From the NCBI RefSeq assembly GCF_001888055.1, contig NZ_LXHZ01000022.1, positions 62,001-126,000 on the forward strand: a stretch of 64,000 bases of DNA, given 5' to 3'. This DNA is from Rappaport israeli. GTDB taxonomy: Bacteria > Pseudomonadota > Gammaproteobacteria > Cardiobacteriales > Cardiobacteriaceae. The position numbers were made by a program, and so were the translations under genes. The notes beneath the pieces are model-generated. The model did not search any database, had not been told where the DNA came from, and worked only from the letters and a program-made list of their open reading frames with translations. This document shows, one piece after another, positions 1-15,491 of this stretch (the stretch's first letter is position 1; the number at the start of each line of letters is the position of its first letter).

Positions 1-91
1 CCATTACTAATCCTAACCCAATAATGAGCATAGAAACCACCACTTCTAGCAACGACATCCCAGATTGTTTTTTAAGCTTATACACTTTCAT
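1..91 (-). CDS. Type IV minor prepilin, PilV-like (3' end outside window)
   Basis: Thirty codons are visible, running off the left window edge. The peptide begins MKVYKLKKQSG and continues MSLLEVVVSMLIIGLGLV. A short basic leader ending in Gly, a cleavage site, Glu at position +5 of the mature protein and a hydrophobic helix are the class III signal of type IV pilins. The GLGLV ending of the helix is most like PilV-type minor pilins, which prime pilus assembly. It lies 50 bp downstream of pilY1 on the same strand, as in minor-pilin operons. Which minor pilin it is cannot be settled from 30 residues. Confidence 0.8.
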   Translation of the reverse strand, partial: MKVYKLKKQSGMSLLEVVVSMLIIGLGLVM

Positions 92-141
92 AATAAATTC
101 CGTATTAAGCGGCTTAGCTATAAAGCCAAACCGCTAAAAGA

Positions 142-3100
142 CTATTTAATTTCACGCGTTGTGGTTCGAATCAAGCGTACCCCTTCAGAACAATAGGGCA
201 CTGGCACCTCTCTAGCTTGGTAGCCCGTCCCAGCTACAGTATAGCTGAGCCGAACTGGATTGCTGCGACTCACGCATTTTGGTGCACCATCGATAGTCGC
301 ACGAACATTGCCAATCTCTGGTAACTCGCCACTCCCTATTTGACCATATACGTTTACTGCAGATTGTTCAGGTATTTTCTCTTCAACGATTACAGAAGAA
401 GCTAATGAGCCCAAGTCAACGCCAACTACTTCTTCCTCTGTTGTTAATTTGGCAGAAGTAGCGGCATCTGGCAATGCGCCTGTTTTAATGTCAATTGCCA
501 TCAACTGACTGTCGCCTGATGATTTATCACTTTCTGTCGAAACACTACAGGTTTCTTTGGGTGTATTGCTTGTATTTCCACTAGAAGATTTAGAGCCTTT
601 GTAGGTTCTTGTGGTAAAAAATACAGTACTAAGTAATATAGAGGGTTGTGTAACTACCATTTCACTGGTGCTAAACTCACCTGATTGACCACTGGGTAAA
701 GCACGTCCTGTTATCAAAGGAATCCACCATCCTTTCTTTCCTTTTTCTAATTCAGAGATTCTAATAGAGGTGCGTTTATTCCCTTTAGTGGTAAGTGAAC
801 GTTGCGCCAAATCATTATTAGTCACTGCCGCTGGATTTTTATTTGTTAAATCATCATAAATCGCAAAAAATCCTTGTTGTGCGACGCGATAACGATCCCG
901 TTCATACAAATCGCTTCCTGTTCCAAATGCGATGATTGGTTTGTTTACATCCGTATCACGATAAACGACTGGAGCTGCTGTAATTGGACGTGAAGAATCG
1001 CCATTATAGATTTTTTTAACCGTCCAATCGTTTTGATTTCCACGCAAATCAAAACGATATAAATCGCCAAAATAATCGCCTGCATAGACCACATCAATAA
1101 TACCATCATTTTCAATATCATAACCAATAGGCGAAGCTAAGGCACCTTTACTATCGGCATCTTGCGCTTGAAGTTTAGTGATAAGCTCACCCGCGCTGCC
1201 ATTAGATTGCAAAGCGCCTCTAGTAATATTTGTGCCTAACTCTTCACCAAGCATATTGTAGATGTAGAGCGATGGCTTATCGTCATACGCAATATTTTTA
1301 TTAGCCGCCTGATGTCCGTTTGCAACAAATCCTGCCAAAATAACGTCTTGCGCCACTGTTGGGGTGTTTTGATTCCAAGTTTTTGCCAACCCATACATGA
1401 AGGGTCTGCTAACAGTATAGCCTAACTTATTTTCTTGGCTTTTTTTTGCTTTCCCATAATGGTACACCAGATAAGAGCGCACTGGACTCCAGTCCAACTT
1501 TATCACAAGCTTCAGAGGTAAGCTTGCGCTCACAACCAGAAATATTGAGCGCATAAACCCCTCTACCGCCTTGACCCATAGCACCAAACGCTACTGTGCG
1601 CTGATGGCGTTCGCCCCCTTCTGCATATTTTGGCGTTTTAACAAAACTAATGCCGCCATTAACGCCATACATATGTGGATTGCTAGGCAAACCATAATCA
1701 CTTTTTGCCAAATTAGGCATATTTTTCATTAACGTATCATCACTGCTTTCACGCTCCATCGCGCCAGGAATATAATTCAATTTAAGAGCATAGGCTTATT
1801 TTTATTTCTTGTTTGCTCAAAGAGATAAACCATTCCATCATTAGCGCCAGTCATAATGTATTTAGCGCCATCAATACTTACAATATCTGCATCTAAAACA
1901 TCACCCATTTGACGCTTATCATCTCTAGCGTCATCAGTACGCACGCGATATTCTGATACGGTTCGCTGTCTTAAGCGAAGATTTTTAACCTGTTGTTCAA
2001 TCGTTTTATCATCTACATCATAACGAGCAATCCAAGGCAAAAACCCTTGTCTAAATTCTTTTACATCTGCAAAACCAAAATCTCTCGCTGCTTCTGAAGC
2101 CGTAGAGTTATCCATCCAATAATTTTTACTGCCATTATTTAAAATGACTTTACGTTGAGAAATATAGTTAGCAGGCACAGAAAGCGGCTCACCTTTTGCA
2201 TTTGTTTTTACCTGCCCGTTTTCATCGAGCTGATGAAAATGAATTTCACTGCTCCAAATTTTAGTATCCAGCGTGAAAGTAGCCGCTAAATCATCAATTG
2301 GCGTAGTAGCTACCACAGGGGCTGTAACTGAAGTGGTTTTCTTAGACTCTTGTTGGACATTTTCTTTATCTACATTGCTAAATATTGTCTCAAAAGCATC
2401 AACCAAAGATTGCGCATTATCTGCATGAAAATAAGTTTGAACACCTCCTTCAGCAGCGCCTCCATGTTCCAAATAACTTTTACCATTACGGCTCAAGCCA
2501 CTGCCAAAGCCAACCGTATACGTTTGTACATTTTGCTTACCTTTCCAAGGATTTCCCTCAATATCTGTTCCAGTGTTTTTCCAATCTCTATTGAGCATCT
2601 GTCTACTAAAATAAGCAATTCCATTATTACTACCTCCTGCTGCCGAATTATAGTAATCAGGGAGATCACCGAAAAGAGACCTACCCCCATATGGACCACG
2701 ATAGAAATCGTAATTAAACCAACGAAGATACTTCCTCCCATCATTCGCATCACCATCAGATAAAACTACAATATAGTTTTTTGACAGTGATATTTCATAG
2801 CTTCTAAGGCAGTTTTAGCTGAATGGATATAACGCTGTGTTGAAGGTGTTCCACCACTTGCATACAACCTACTGATATAAGGTCTTAATTCCGCCGCTGT
2901 CATATACTCATATCGTCTTGATACATAAGCAACTGGTACATAATTATTATAACTACCATATCTACCATATCTATCACTAGCTGTTCCATTCAGGGTAATC
3001 ATATTCCAATGCATCTGCAAAGGTCTACCCTGAGCATCTTTTTTGGCATTAGGATTACTGGGATCATAGTTATTCAATAGATTAAACAATGCTTCCTTTA

Positions 3101-3338
3101 GGATATCCATCCTAGTAGTCCGTCCTATTCGTGCTGACATAGAACCTGAATCATCCACCTGTAATAAAATATTAGGTAAAGCGGTTAATTTACTCACTTC
3201 ACTTTTAATATCAATTAAATGCGGAGGTGTACTTAAAAACGGAGATTGCGGCGCGGCATAAACGCTCTGCGCTGCAAAATATATGGCAATGGCTAATGGC
3301 TGGAGTCTCATTTTTGTTAACTTATTCACTGTGGTCAT
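142..3338 (-). CDS. pilY1: PilY1 pilus-tip adhesin/assembly protein (three frameshifts)
   Basis: The conceptual protein is about 1065 residues. It has a signal peptide after MRLQPLAIAIYFAAQ, a von Willebrand A domain with the MIDAS motif DDSGSM near residue 61, and a C-terminal beta-propeller with a calcium-type loop (DIENDGIIDVVYAGD) as in Pseudomonas PilY1. PilY1 sits at the pilus tip and controls extension, adhesion and surface sensing. The frame breaks three times: one base short in the T6 run at 2777-2782, one base short near 1790-1793, and one base too many in the T8 run at 1440-1447. Restoring each gives continuous family-like protein, so it is one gene. I chose the Met at 3338; an in-frame Met at 3368 is possible. 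Sequencing error, phase variation or decay could explain the breaks. Confidence 0.85.
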
Positions 3339-3534
3339 GGCGTCTCTACATTTGAATGTTCTATACACGGCTGAGCTTACTGGCTTTCAGCGTTGCGCTT
3401 ATTGCTTCTTAGTCGCTTAGTCGCGCTTAATAGGCGCAACTAACCTTCTTACTATACTACACAATTATCCGTTTAATCTAACAATAAAGTTACTACCCTC
3501 AAGGAATTTTGAGGCATTTATTCTCTTACGCCAT

Positions 3535-3560
3535 AAAAAACCCCCTTTTACGGGGGTTTT
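3535..3560. terminator. Rho-independent terminator after acnA
   Basis: An A6 run, CCCCC, a six-base loop, GGGGG and a T4 run form a compact hairpin that can act in both directions. On the minus strand it follows the acnA stop by 17 bp and carries the longer U tract, so it should end the acnA transcript before pilY1. Confidence 0.85.
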
Positions 3561-3576
3561 GTGTCAAGGCTTAATG

Positions 3577-6216
3577 CTAGCCTTTTTGGTCAAGTTGGCG
3601 TAAAACGTATTGCAAAATGCCGCCATGTTGGTAATACGCCCATTCTTTTGGCGTATCAATCCGCACGTTAACGGTGAAGGTTTTTTCTTCGCCTTGAGGA
3701 TTTTTTGCGGTAACTTTTAGTTGTTTTGCGCCTTTTTCTAAGGGTGCAAAGCTAAAGACTTCATCGCCTTTTAGCGCCAAAGAGTCGCGACTCTCCCCTT
3801 CGACAAACTGCAAAGGCAATACGCCCATGCCTACTAAGTTGGAGCGGTGAATGCGCTCGTAGCTTTCTGCAATAACAGCGCGCACGCCTAGGAGTAAGGT
3901 GCCTTTTGCCGCCCAATCGCGTGAAGAGCCTGTGCCATATTCTTTACCAGCTAATACAATAAGCGCTACATTATCTTGCTGATAGCGCATAGCTGCTTCA
4001 TAAATACTGGTTACTTCGCCACTAGGGAAATGGGTGGTATAGCCGCCTTCTGTACCTGGAGCAAGTTCGTTGCGCAAACGAATGTTGGCAAATGTTCCGC
4101 GCACCATTACATCATCATTGCCTCGACGTGAACCATAGGAATTAAAATCTTTAGGCTCTACTCCACGTTTGATTAGATATTGTCCTGCTGGAGAATCGGC
4201 GCTAAAAGAGCCTGCTGGTGAGATATGGTCGGTGGTAATGGAATCGCCTAAGCGCGCCAATACGCGAGCTTCTTTGATTTGTGGGAGCGCGCTGGGCGCT
4301 TCTTTGCTCATGCCGTCAAAATAAGGTGGGTTTTTAATGTAGGTTGAATCGCTATCCCAAGCATAGATTTTTGACTCATCAACCTCAATGTTTTGCCACA
4401 TTTCTGACCCTTTAAAGACATCTTCATAGCCTTCTACATACATCTCACGCTCGATGGCTTTTAGCTCGGATTGGATTTCCTCTGGGGTTGGCCAAATGTC
4501 TTTTAAATAGACTTCTTCGCCTTGTGCATTCTTACCGATAGGCTCTTTGGTAATATCTTTATCCACACTGCCTAACAGCGCATAAGCCACAACCAAAGGC
4601 GGAGAAGCTAAGAAATTCATTTTAACTTTAGCATGCACACGCCCTTCAAAATTGCGATTGCCTGATAAAACAGATGCAACGGTGAGATTATGCTCATCAA
4701 TGGCGTTACCAATCACTTCAGGCAAAGGCCCTGAATTGCCGATACAGGTGGTGCAACCATAGCCCACCACATTAAAACCAAGTTCTTGCAAATAAGGTAA
4801 TAATCCTGATTTTTTCAGGTAATCGGTGACCACTTGCGAACCCGGGGCAAGTGAGGTTTTGCACCATGGCTGACGAGTTAAACCATGCTCCACTGCTTTT
4901 TTAGCCACCAATCCTGCAGCTAATAATACGGATGGATTAGAGGTATTAGTGCAACTGGTGATGGCATTAATCACTACATCCCCATCTTTTAAGGTGTGCG
5001 ATTGTCCATCGATGCTGATGTTGACAGATTTACGCTCACTGGGGAGTAATTTTTCAACTTGATTGCTGAGTTGGTCTAAGTCGATGCGATCTTGCGGACG
5101 TTTGGGCCCTGCTACAGACGGCACAACTGTTGCCATATCAAGTGTGAGAGTGGCATTAAATTGTGGTTTAGCGCCTACTTCACGCCACATGCCCTGCGCT
5201 TTTGCATACGCCTCAGTTAGGGCAATAAGCGCTTCATCACGCCCTGATAGGCGCATATAGTTCAGCGTTTCTTCATCAATTGGGAAAATGCCACACGTTG
5301 CGCCATATTCAGGCGCCATATTTGCAATCGTTGCTCTATCTGCTAAAGGCAAATCCGCCAAACCATCGCCGTAAAACTCAACAAATTTTCCCACCACACC
5401 ATGTTCTCTAAGCATTTGCGTAACAGTTAGCACCAAATCAGTCGCGGTAACGCCTGCCTTTAATTTACCCTCTAGGTGAAATCCAACCACTTCAGGCACA
5501 AGCATGGTAATAGGCTGTCCAAGCATAGCCGCTTCTGCCTCAATACCACCCACGCCCCAACCTAGCACACCCAAGCCGTTAATCATGGTGGTATGGCTAT
5601 CAGTGCCAACCAAGGTATCGGGATAAACTAAGGTTTGCTCACCCTGCTCTTTTTGAAAAACCACTTGCGCTAAATATTCTAAATTTACCTGATGCACAAT
5701 GCCAGTATCAGGTGGAACTACGCGGAAGCGGTCAAAGGCTTTTTGCCCCCAACGCAAAAATTTATAACGTTCACCGTTACGCTCAAATTCAAGCTCAGCA
5801 TTTTTTTCTAGCGCGTCGCTAGTGCCAAAATAATCCACCATCACTGAATGGTCAATCACTAAATCCACGGGGACTTGAGGGGTGATTTTGGCTGGGTCGC
5901 TCCCTAATTTGCGCATAGCATCACGCATCGCTGCCAAATCCACCACCGCAGGCACACCAGTAAAATCTTGCAACACCACACGGCTTGGTGTGAAAGCAAT
6001 TTCTTTATCCTCTAATTGATTAGGCGCCCAAGTTGCAAGCGCCTGCACGTCTTCTGCGCTTACTGATTCATCATCTTGAAAGCGCATTAAATTTTCCAAA
6101 AGAATTTTAATAGAATAAGGAAGCTTTTTTAAATGCGCTGACTCTACTACGTCTTCTAAAGCGTAATATTGATAGGATTTATCGCCAACCTTTAGGGTTT
6201 TGGTTTGATTTGTCAT
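3577..6216 (-). CDS. acnA: Aconitate hydratase A
   Basis: This 879-residue protein matches the usual length of AcnA/IRP1-type aconitases (about 890). It interconverts citrate and isocitrate in the TCA cycle with a [4Fe-4S] cluster. The three cluster cysteines are visible in CTNTSNP (near residue 421) and [10 protein letters not shown] (near 487 and 490). The C-terminal swivel domain has [17 protein letters not shown], and the [19 protein letters not shown] segment is typical. It is not AcnB, which has a different domain order. The gene is intact, stands alone between a terminator and an ABC exporter, and is followed by a strong hairpin. Confidence 0.96.
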   Translation of the reverse strand: MTNQTKTLKVGDKSYQYYALEDVVESAHLKKLPYSIKILLENLMRFQDDESVSAEDVQALATWAPNQLEDKEIAFTPSRVVLQDFTGVPAVVDLAAMRDAMRKLGSDPAKITPQVPVDLVIDHSVMVDYFGTSDALEKNAELEFERNGERYKFLRWGQKAFDRFRVVPPDTGIVHQVNLEYLAQVVFQKEQGEQTLVYPDTLVGTDSHTTMINGLGVLGWGVGGIEAEAAMLGQPITMLVPEVVGFHLEGKLKAGVTATDLVLTVTQMLREHGVVGKFVEFYGDGLADLPLADRATIANMAPEYGATCGIFPIDEETLNYMRLSGRDEALIALTEAYAKAQGMWREVGAKPQFNATLTLDMATVVPSVAGPKRPQDRIDLDQLSNQVEKLLPSERKSVNISIDGQSHTLKDGDVVINAITSCTNTSNPSVLLAAGLVAKKAVEHGLTRQPWCKTSLAPGSQVVTDYLKKSGLLPYLQELGFNVVGYGCTTCIGNSGPLPEVIGNAIDEHNLTVASVLSGNRNFEGRVHAKVKMNFLASPPLVVAYALLGSVDKDITKEPIGKNAQGEEVYLKDIWPTPEEIQSELKAIEREMYVEGYEDVFKGSEMWQNIEVDESKIYAWDSDSTYIKNPPYFDGMSKEAPSALPQIKEARVLARLGDSITTDHISPAGSFSADSPAGQYLIKRGVEPKDFNSYGSRRGNDDVMVRGTFANIRLRNELAPGTEGGYTTHFPSGEVTSIYEAAMRYQQDNVALIVLAGKEYGTGSSRDWAAKGTLLLGVRAVIAESYERIHRSNLVGMGVLPLQFVEGESRDSLALKGDEVFSFAPLEKGAKQLKVTAKNPQGEEKTFTVNVRIDTPKEWAYYQHGGILQYVLRQLDQKG

Positions 6217-6370
6217 ACTACCTCTCTTTTATGTTTTTGTTTTATATAACTTTTTAAAATCTTATCACATTTTCTAGCTGACCTATTTTGCTAGAACAAG
6301 TATTGTTTAATCTAAAAATATCTGCGCTAACAAGTCAACAGCCATTTATCATAGCACAGAAACTAATCCC

Positions 6371-8215
6371 TTAATCCTGCCCTAAATAACCGCCTGTTTG
6401 TCTTGCCCAGAGTTGCGCATAAATGCCATTTTGTGCAATTAGTTCATCATGATGCCCTTGCTCAACAATTTTACCCTCATCTAAGACAATCAAGCGGTCC
6501 ATAGCGGCAATGGTGGATAGGCGGTGTGCGATAGCAATCACTGTTTTGCCTTGCATCAGTTGCCATAAAGTATCTTGGATAGCGGCTTCTACTTCACTAT
6601 CTAGCGCTGAGGTTGCCTCATCTAAAATCAATATGGGCGCATCTTTTAGTAATACGCGCGCAATGGCAATACGCTGACGCTGTCCTCCTGAAAGTTTAAC
6701 GCCACGCTCGCCAACTTGTGCATCTAATCCTTCATTGCCATAACGATCACTAAGATTTTGAATAAAGCCAGTTGCCTCAGCGCGTTCAATGGCTTTTCTA
6801 AGCGCTTCATCGCTGGCATCAGGGCGTCCGTAGAGGATATTTTCGCGGATACTGCGATGTAATAATGCGGTGTCTTGCGTTACCATGCCAATTTGTTGGC
6901 GCAAGCTTTCTTGGCTGACCTTGGCAATATCTTGCCCATCAATACAAATACTGCCACTTTCTAGGTTATAAAAGCGCAACAAGGCATTAACCAAGGTAGA
7001 TTTTCCCGCCCCTGAGCGCCCCACCAAACCAATTTTTTCACCTCCCTTGATGGTAAAACTCAAATTATCAATCACCTTGCTGGGGCTGTCTTTTTTCTGC
7101 TGATAGCTAAAGCCTACTTGTTTAAACTCGATTTTGCCTTCTTCAACGTGCAACTCTGGCGCATTGGCAACATCTTGCACTAATTGCGGTTTGGCGAGCA
7201 TTTTCATGCCGTCAATGGTGGTGCCGATATTTTCAAACAAACTGCTCACCTCAAACATCACCCACTGCGACATACTGTTTAAACGCAATGCCAGCGAAAC
7301 CCCTACCGCCACCGCGCCAACCGTTAATAAAGATTCTACCCACATGCCAATACCAAGCCCGGCAATGCCAAACAGTAATAAATAATTCAAAGTGCGCACC
7401 GAAAGCTGCAACCCTGTAACCAAACGAAACTGCTCATATACCGTTTGCAAAAAGCCTTGCATGGATTGTTGCGCATAGTCGGCTTCGCGGTGGGTATGGG
7501 CAAATAATTTAACGGTTGCGATATTGGTATAAGCATCTACGACGCGCCCTGTCATCGTTGAGCGGGCATCAGCTTGTCTTCTTGAAATGTGCTGTAAACG
7601 CGGAATAAAATAAATCTGCAATCCCACATAAATCACCAACCATCCCAGTATTGGCAACATCATCAACCAATGCAATTGTCCTAACAATATCACCATGGAT
7701 AAAAAATATACCGCGATATAAACCAATACGCCTAAAAACGTCATCACACTTTGGCGAACCGATAAGGCAGTTTGCATCACCTTTGTTGCAATGCGCCCTG
7801 AAAACTCTTCGTTGTAGAACGTCATGCTCTGCTTGAGCAATAAATTATGCATTCGCCAGCGCACTGCCATGGGAAAATTGCCCATAATACCTTGATAATG
7901 CAATAGTGCCTCACCAATTACAATTAATGGCAAAATCACTAAAAGCACCGCCGCCATACCCCATAACGTAGTGCTTTCATCGGCAAAAAAAGTCGCGCGG
8001 TCGTGGCTAGAAAGCCAATCAACCAACTGACCCATAAAAGCAAATAGCATGACCTCAAAAACCGCCTGCAAAACATTAAAAAAGGTAATGCCAGCAATAT
8101 GCCATTCAAACCCGCGCAAATAATGACGATAAAAGGCTAATAAGGTTTTAGGAGGCTCAACATCATTTTGAATATCAGGAAAAGGTTTGGTCAGGCGTTC
8201 AAAAAAAGACAGCAT
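6371..8215 (-). CDS. ABC exporter, fused permease and ATPase (MsbA/multidrug-like)
   Basis: A 614-residue half-transporter. An N-terminal six-helix membrane domain (roughly residues 25-320) is followed by an ATPase with Walker A GRSGAGKST near 400, signature LSGGQRQR near 507, Walker B ILILDEAT near 525 and the switch His in AIAHRLST. This layout is that of type IV exporters, which work as homodimers in the inner membrane and export lipids or drugs. The substrate cannot be read from sequence; it lacks anything specific to LPS core-lipid A flippase. It ends 37 bp upstream of the ftsB stop side and may be co-transcribed with the eno-ftsB operon. Confidence 0.85.
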   Translation of the reverse strand: MLSFFERLTKPFPDIQNDVEPPKTLLAFYRHYLRGFEWHIAGITFFNVLQAVFEVMLFAFMGQLVDWLSSHDRATFFADESTTLWGMAAVLLVILPLIVIGEALLHYQGIMGNFPMAVRWRMHNLLLKQSMTFYNEEFSGRIATKVMQTALSVRQSVMTFLGVLVYIAVYFLSMVILLGQLHWLMMLPILGWLVIYVGLQIYFIPRLQHISRRQADARSTMTGRVVDAYTNIATVKLFAHTHREADYAQQSMQGFLQTVYEQFRLVTGLQLSVRTLNYLLLFGIAGLGIGMWVESLLTVGAVAVGVSLALRLNSMSQWVMFEVSSLFENIGTTIDGMKMLAKPQLVQDVANAPELHVEEGKIEFKQVGFSYQQKKDSPSKVIDNLSFTIKGGEKIGLVGRSGAGKSTLVNALLRFYNLESGSICIDGQDIAKVSQESLRQQIGMVTQDTALLHRSIRENILYGRPDASDEALRKAIERAEATGFIQNLSDRYGNEGLDAQVGERGVKLSGGQRQRIAIARVLLKDAPILILDEATSALDSEVEAAIQDTLWQLMQGKTVIAIAHRLSTIAAMDRLIVLDEGKIVEQGHHDELIAQNGIYAQLWARQTGGYLGQD

Positions 8216-8251
8216 AATATTCTCGCAATCATTAGCGCCTAGCGCTGAAGG

Positions 8252-8736
8252 TTAAGGGGATAAAGATTCTAATTGAAGTGGCACAGGACTCACAGCAATC
8301 GGCTCAATGCCTTCGCTTGTTTGTTCTTTGGGTGAGTCTTGTTGTATGAATGGGGTTAAGCTTCGATTGATGGTTTTAGTTGAAAGCAATAAATCTTTTT
8401 GCCCATTGTCTAAGCCTTTAATATCAGGAATTTGCTCTAATTCTTTTCTTGGCAAAACAAAAAAAGTTTCATTTTTACCAATCAAACCATAATTTTCACG
8501 CGCTTTTTCTTCATAAGAAGCTAATGACTCAGGCGAACGTAGATTTTGCACTTCAACATTTAAATCATTATTGCGATCAAGCAGATTTTTATTCTCTCGC
8601 TGATGCAAAGCAATTTGTGATTGCAAGCCCTCAAGTCGCGTTTTTTTGCGCTCTTGGACTTGCCACAAATAAACGTTTAAGACCACCAAAATGGTGGCCA
8701 ACGTCCATAAAATAATGGAAACCGACAAGCGTTTCA

Positions 8737-8737
<1 letters not shown>
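8252..8737 (-). CDS. ftsB: Cell division protein FtsB
   Basis: The start overlaps the eno stop (TAATG), which is the usual eno-ftsB coupling. The protein has a short cytoplasmic end, one membrane helix (about residues 7-26, SIILWTLATILVVLNVYLW) and a coiled coil (about 30-70), then the conserved ARENYGLIGKNETFF segment. FtsB joins FtsL and FtsQ in the divisome and helps switch on septal peptidoglycan synthesis. At 161 residues it is longer than the roughly 100-residue E. coli protein because of a Gln/Ser/Pro-rich C-terminal tail. Neighbour order and topology make the call strong. Confidence 0.9.
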
Positions 8738-10026
<1,289 letters not shown>

Positions 10027-10101
10027 CTCTTTCTCCTGTCTTTTAAAAATATCTTCAAAAAATATCAGGTCTAATAAATTTCACCCACAATAAAAGCGCC
10101 A

Positions 10102-13934
<3,833 letters not shown>

Positions 13935-14072
13935 CTACGATGCGATTAAATAGCAAGCGCCAAAATTTTATATCTTTAAAACAAAAATAATTGATACATT
14001 AGAATATTAGTAAAGCGCTTATCAACAAGCTTTTATTCATAATACATTTCAAGCATCACCACTAACGTACGC

Positions 14073-15032
14073 TTATGCTTCGCTAAATTGTCCATAATGA
14101 CGCAACTTATCCATCCGTTTGCTTAAGCGCTCTTCAGCACTAAGTGCTAATAAAGCGTCAAGTTCTTGCGTTAGTGAAGATTTTAGCAATTGCATCATCT
14201 GCTCAGGATTGCTATGCGCGCCCCCCAGTGGTTCATTTACAATCGCATCAATTAGCCCAATATTATGCAGTTTTTTTGCCGTTACTTGCATAGCTGCAGC
14301 GGCTTCTGAGGCTTTCTCAGCGCTGCGCCACAAAATAGAGGCGCAACCTTCTGGCGAAATCACGGAGTACATACTGTATTGCAACATTAATACTCTATCT
14401 GCCACCCCGATAGCCAATGCTCCCCCTGAACCACCTTCCCCAATGACGCAGGCAATGGTTGGAACATTAAGTTGCGCCATTTCGTATAAATTGCGCGCGA
14501 TGGCCTCGCTTTGTCCACGCTCTTCTGCGCCAATACCAGGATAAGCCCCTGGAGTATCAATAAAGGTAATAACGGGTAACCCAAAACGCTCTGCAAGTTT
14601 CATCAAACGCAAGGCCTTACGATAACCTTCTGGTCTGGGCATCCCAAAATTATGGCGCAATTTTGATTTAGTATCGCGTCCCTTCTCTTGCCCAATTACC
14701 ATCACTGCTTGCCCATTTAAACGCGCTAAGCCAGCCGTGATAGCGGCATCATCACCGTAATGACGATCACCATGTAGCTGGTGAAAATCTGTAAAAATCT
14801 GTTCAATATAATCTTTGCTATAAGGTCTGCGGGGATGACGCGCCACTTGTGCAGTTTGCCAATCGCTTAATTCAGCAAAAATAGATTGAGTCAGTTGTTG
14901 TAACTTGGTCTCTAATTTTTTGATTTCATCAGCCAAATCAATGTCAGACTGTTTGCTAAATTGCTGTAATTCAGCCAATTTATATTGCAAATCAGCAATC
15001 GGCTGCTCAAACTCCAAATAATCTGCATTCAT
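14073..15032 (-). CDS. accA: Acetyl-CoA carboxylase carboxyltransferase subunit alpha
   Basis: A 319-residue protein matching E. coli AccA in length. With AccD it moves the carboxyl group from carboxybiotin to acetyl-CoA, making malonyl-CoA for fatty acid synthesis. Diagnostic stretches are [31 protein letters not shown]-type text (here [18 protein letters not shown]), [20 protein letters not shown] and [15 protein letters not shown]. It starts three bases after the stop of the ChpC-like gene, so it is probably read through from the pilus chemotaxis operon. Frame intact. Confidence 0.96.
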   Translation of the reverse strand: MNADYLEFEQPIADLQYKLAELQQFSKQSDIDLADEIKKLETKLQQLTQSIFAELSDWQTAQVARHPRRPYSKDYIEQIFTDFHQLHGDRHYGDDAAITAGLARLNGQAVMVIGQEKGRDTKSKLRHNFGMPRPEGYRKALRLMKLAERFGLPVITFIDTPGAYPGIGAEERGQSEAIARNLYEMAQLNVPTIACVIGEGGSGGALAIGVADRVLMLQYSMYSVISPEGCASILWRSAEKASEAAAAMQVTAKKLHNIGLIDAIVNEPLGGAHSNPEQMMQLLKSSLTQELDALLALSAEERLSKRMDKLRHYGQFSEA

Positions 15033-15035
15033 AAA

Positions 15036-15491
15036 TTAGCTCATGGTTAATTCTGATTCAAAATTTAACAAGTTTGGAATATAACAAGACTTATCTAGCC
15101 ACTGCTCATTTTCAATTGCAACTTGCTGCGCAATATAACGATGATCACCTAAATTCATTGTCTTAATTTTATCCGCTTGTAGCGTCAATGCTTTAGGCTC
15201 TTGATAGGCCAGCAAAGCATAATGACGATATCTTGCCTGAGAAGAGACGCTATCAATCATCACAATACGAAACCCTTCATTACTATCTAATTCATCGCGT
15301 TTATGGTCAAAATCCAAATCCACCAAAGGAATAATTTCATTGTTTATCAATAAGCTACCAATAACAAACTCTGAAGACTGCTCATTTTTAAGCGAGGGTG
15401 CATAAGGATAAATATTTCTCACCAAATCCTTGGGCAAAATTAGCCAACGTGAGGCGGTTGGGATACACATAACTTCCAGTGAATTAACCAT
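15036..15491 (-). CDS. chpC: ChpC-like CheW-domain protein
   Basis: A 151-residue protein that begins where chpA ends (shared base at 15491). It has the CheW-type layout of an N-terminal strand with a hydrophobic LPKDLVRNIYPY segment and the GSLLINNEIIPLVDLD motif (compare G-x-R-G-x-x-x-P-x-x-D of CheW). CheW-like proteins link receptors to the kinase. In Pseudomonas the Pil-Chp cluster ends with chpC, and the position here matches. Sequence is divergent, so ChpC is assigned from domain type and context. Confidence 0.7.
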   Translation of the reverse strand: MVNSLEVMCIPTASRWLILPKDLVRNIYPYAPSLKNEQSSEFVIGSLLINNEIIPLVDLDFDHKRDELDSNEGFRIVMIDSVSSQARYRHYALLAYQEPKALTLQADKIKTMNLGDHRYIAQQVAIENEQWLDKSCYIPNLLNFESELTMS

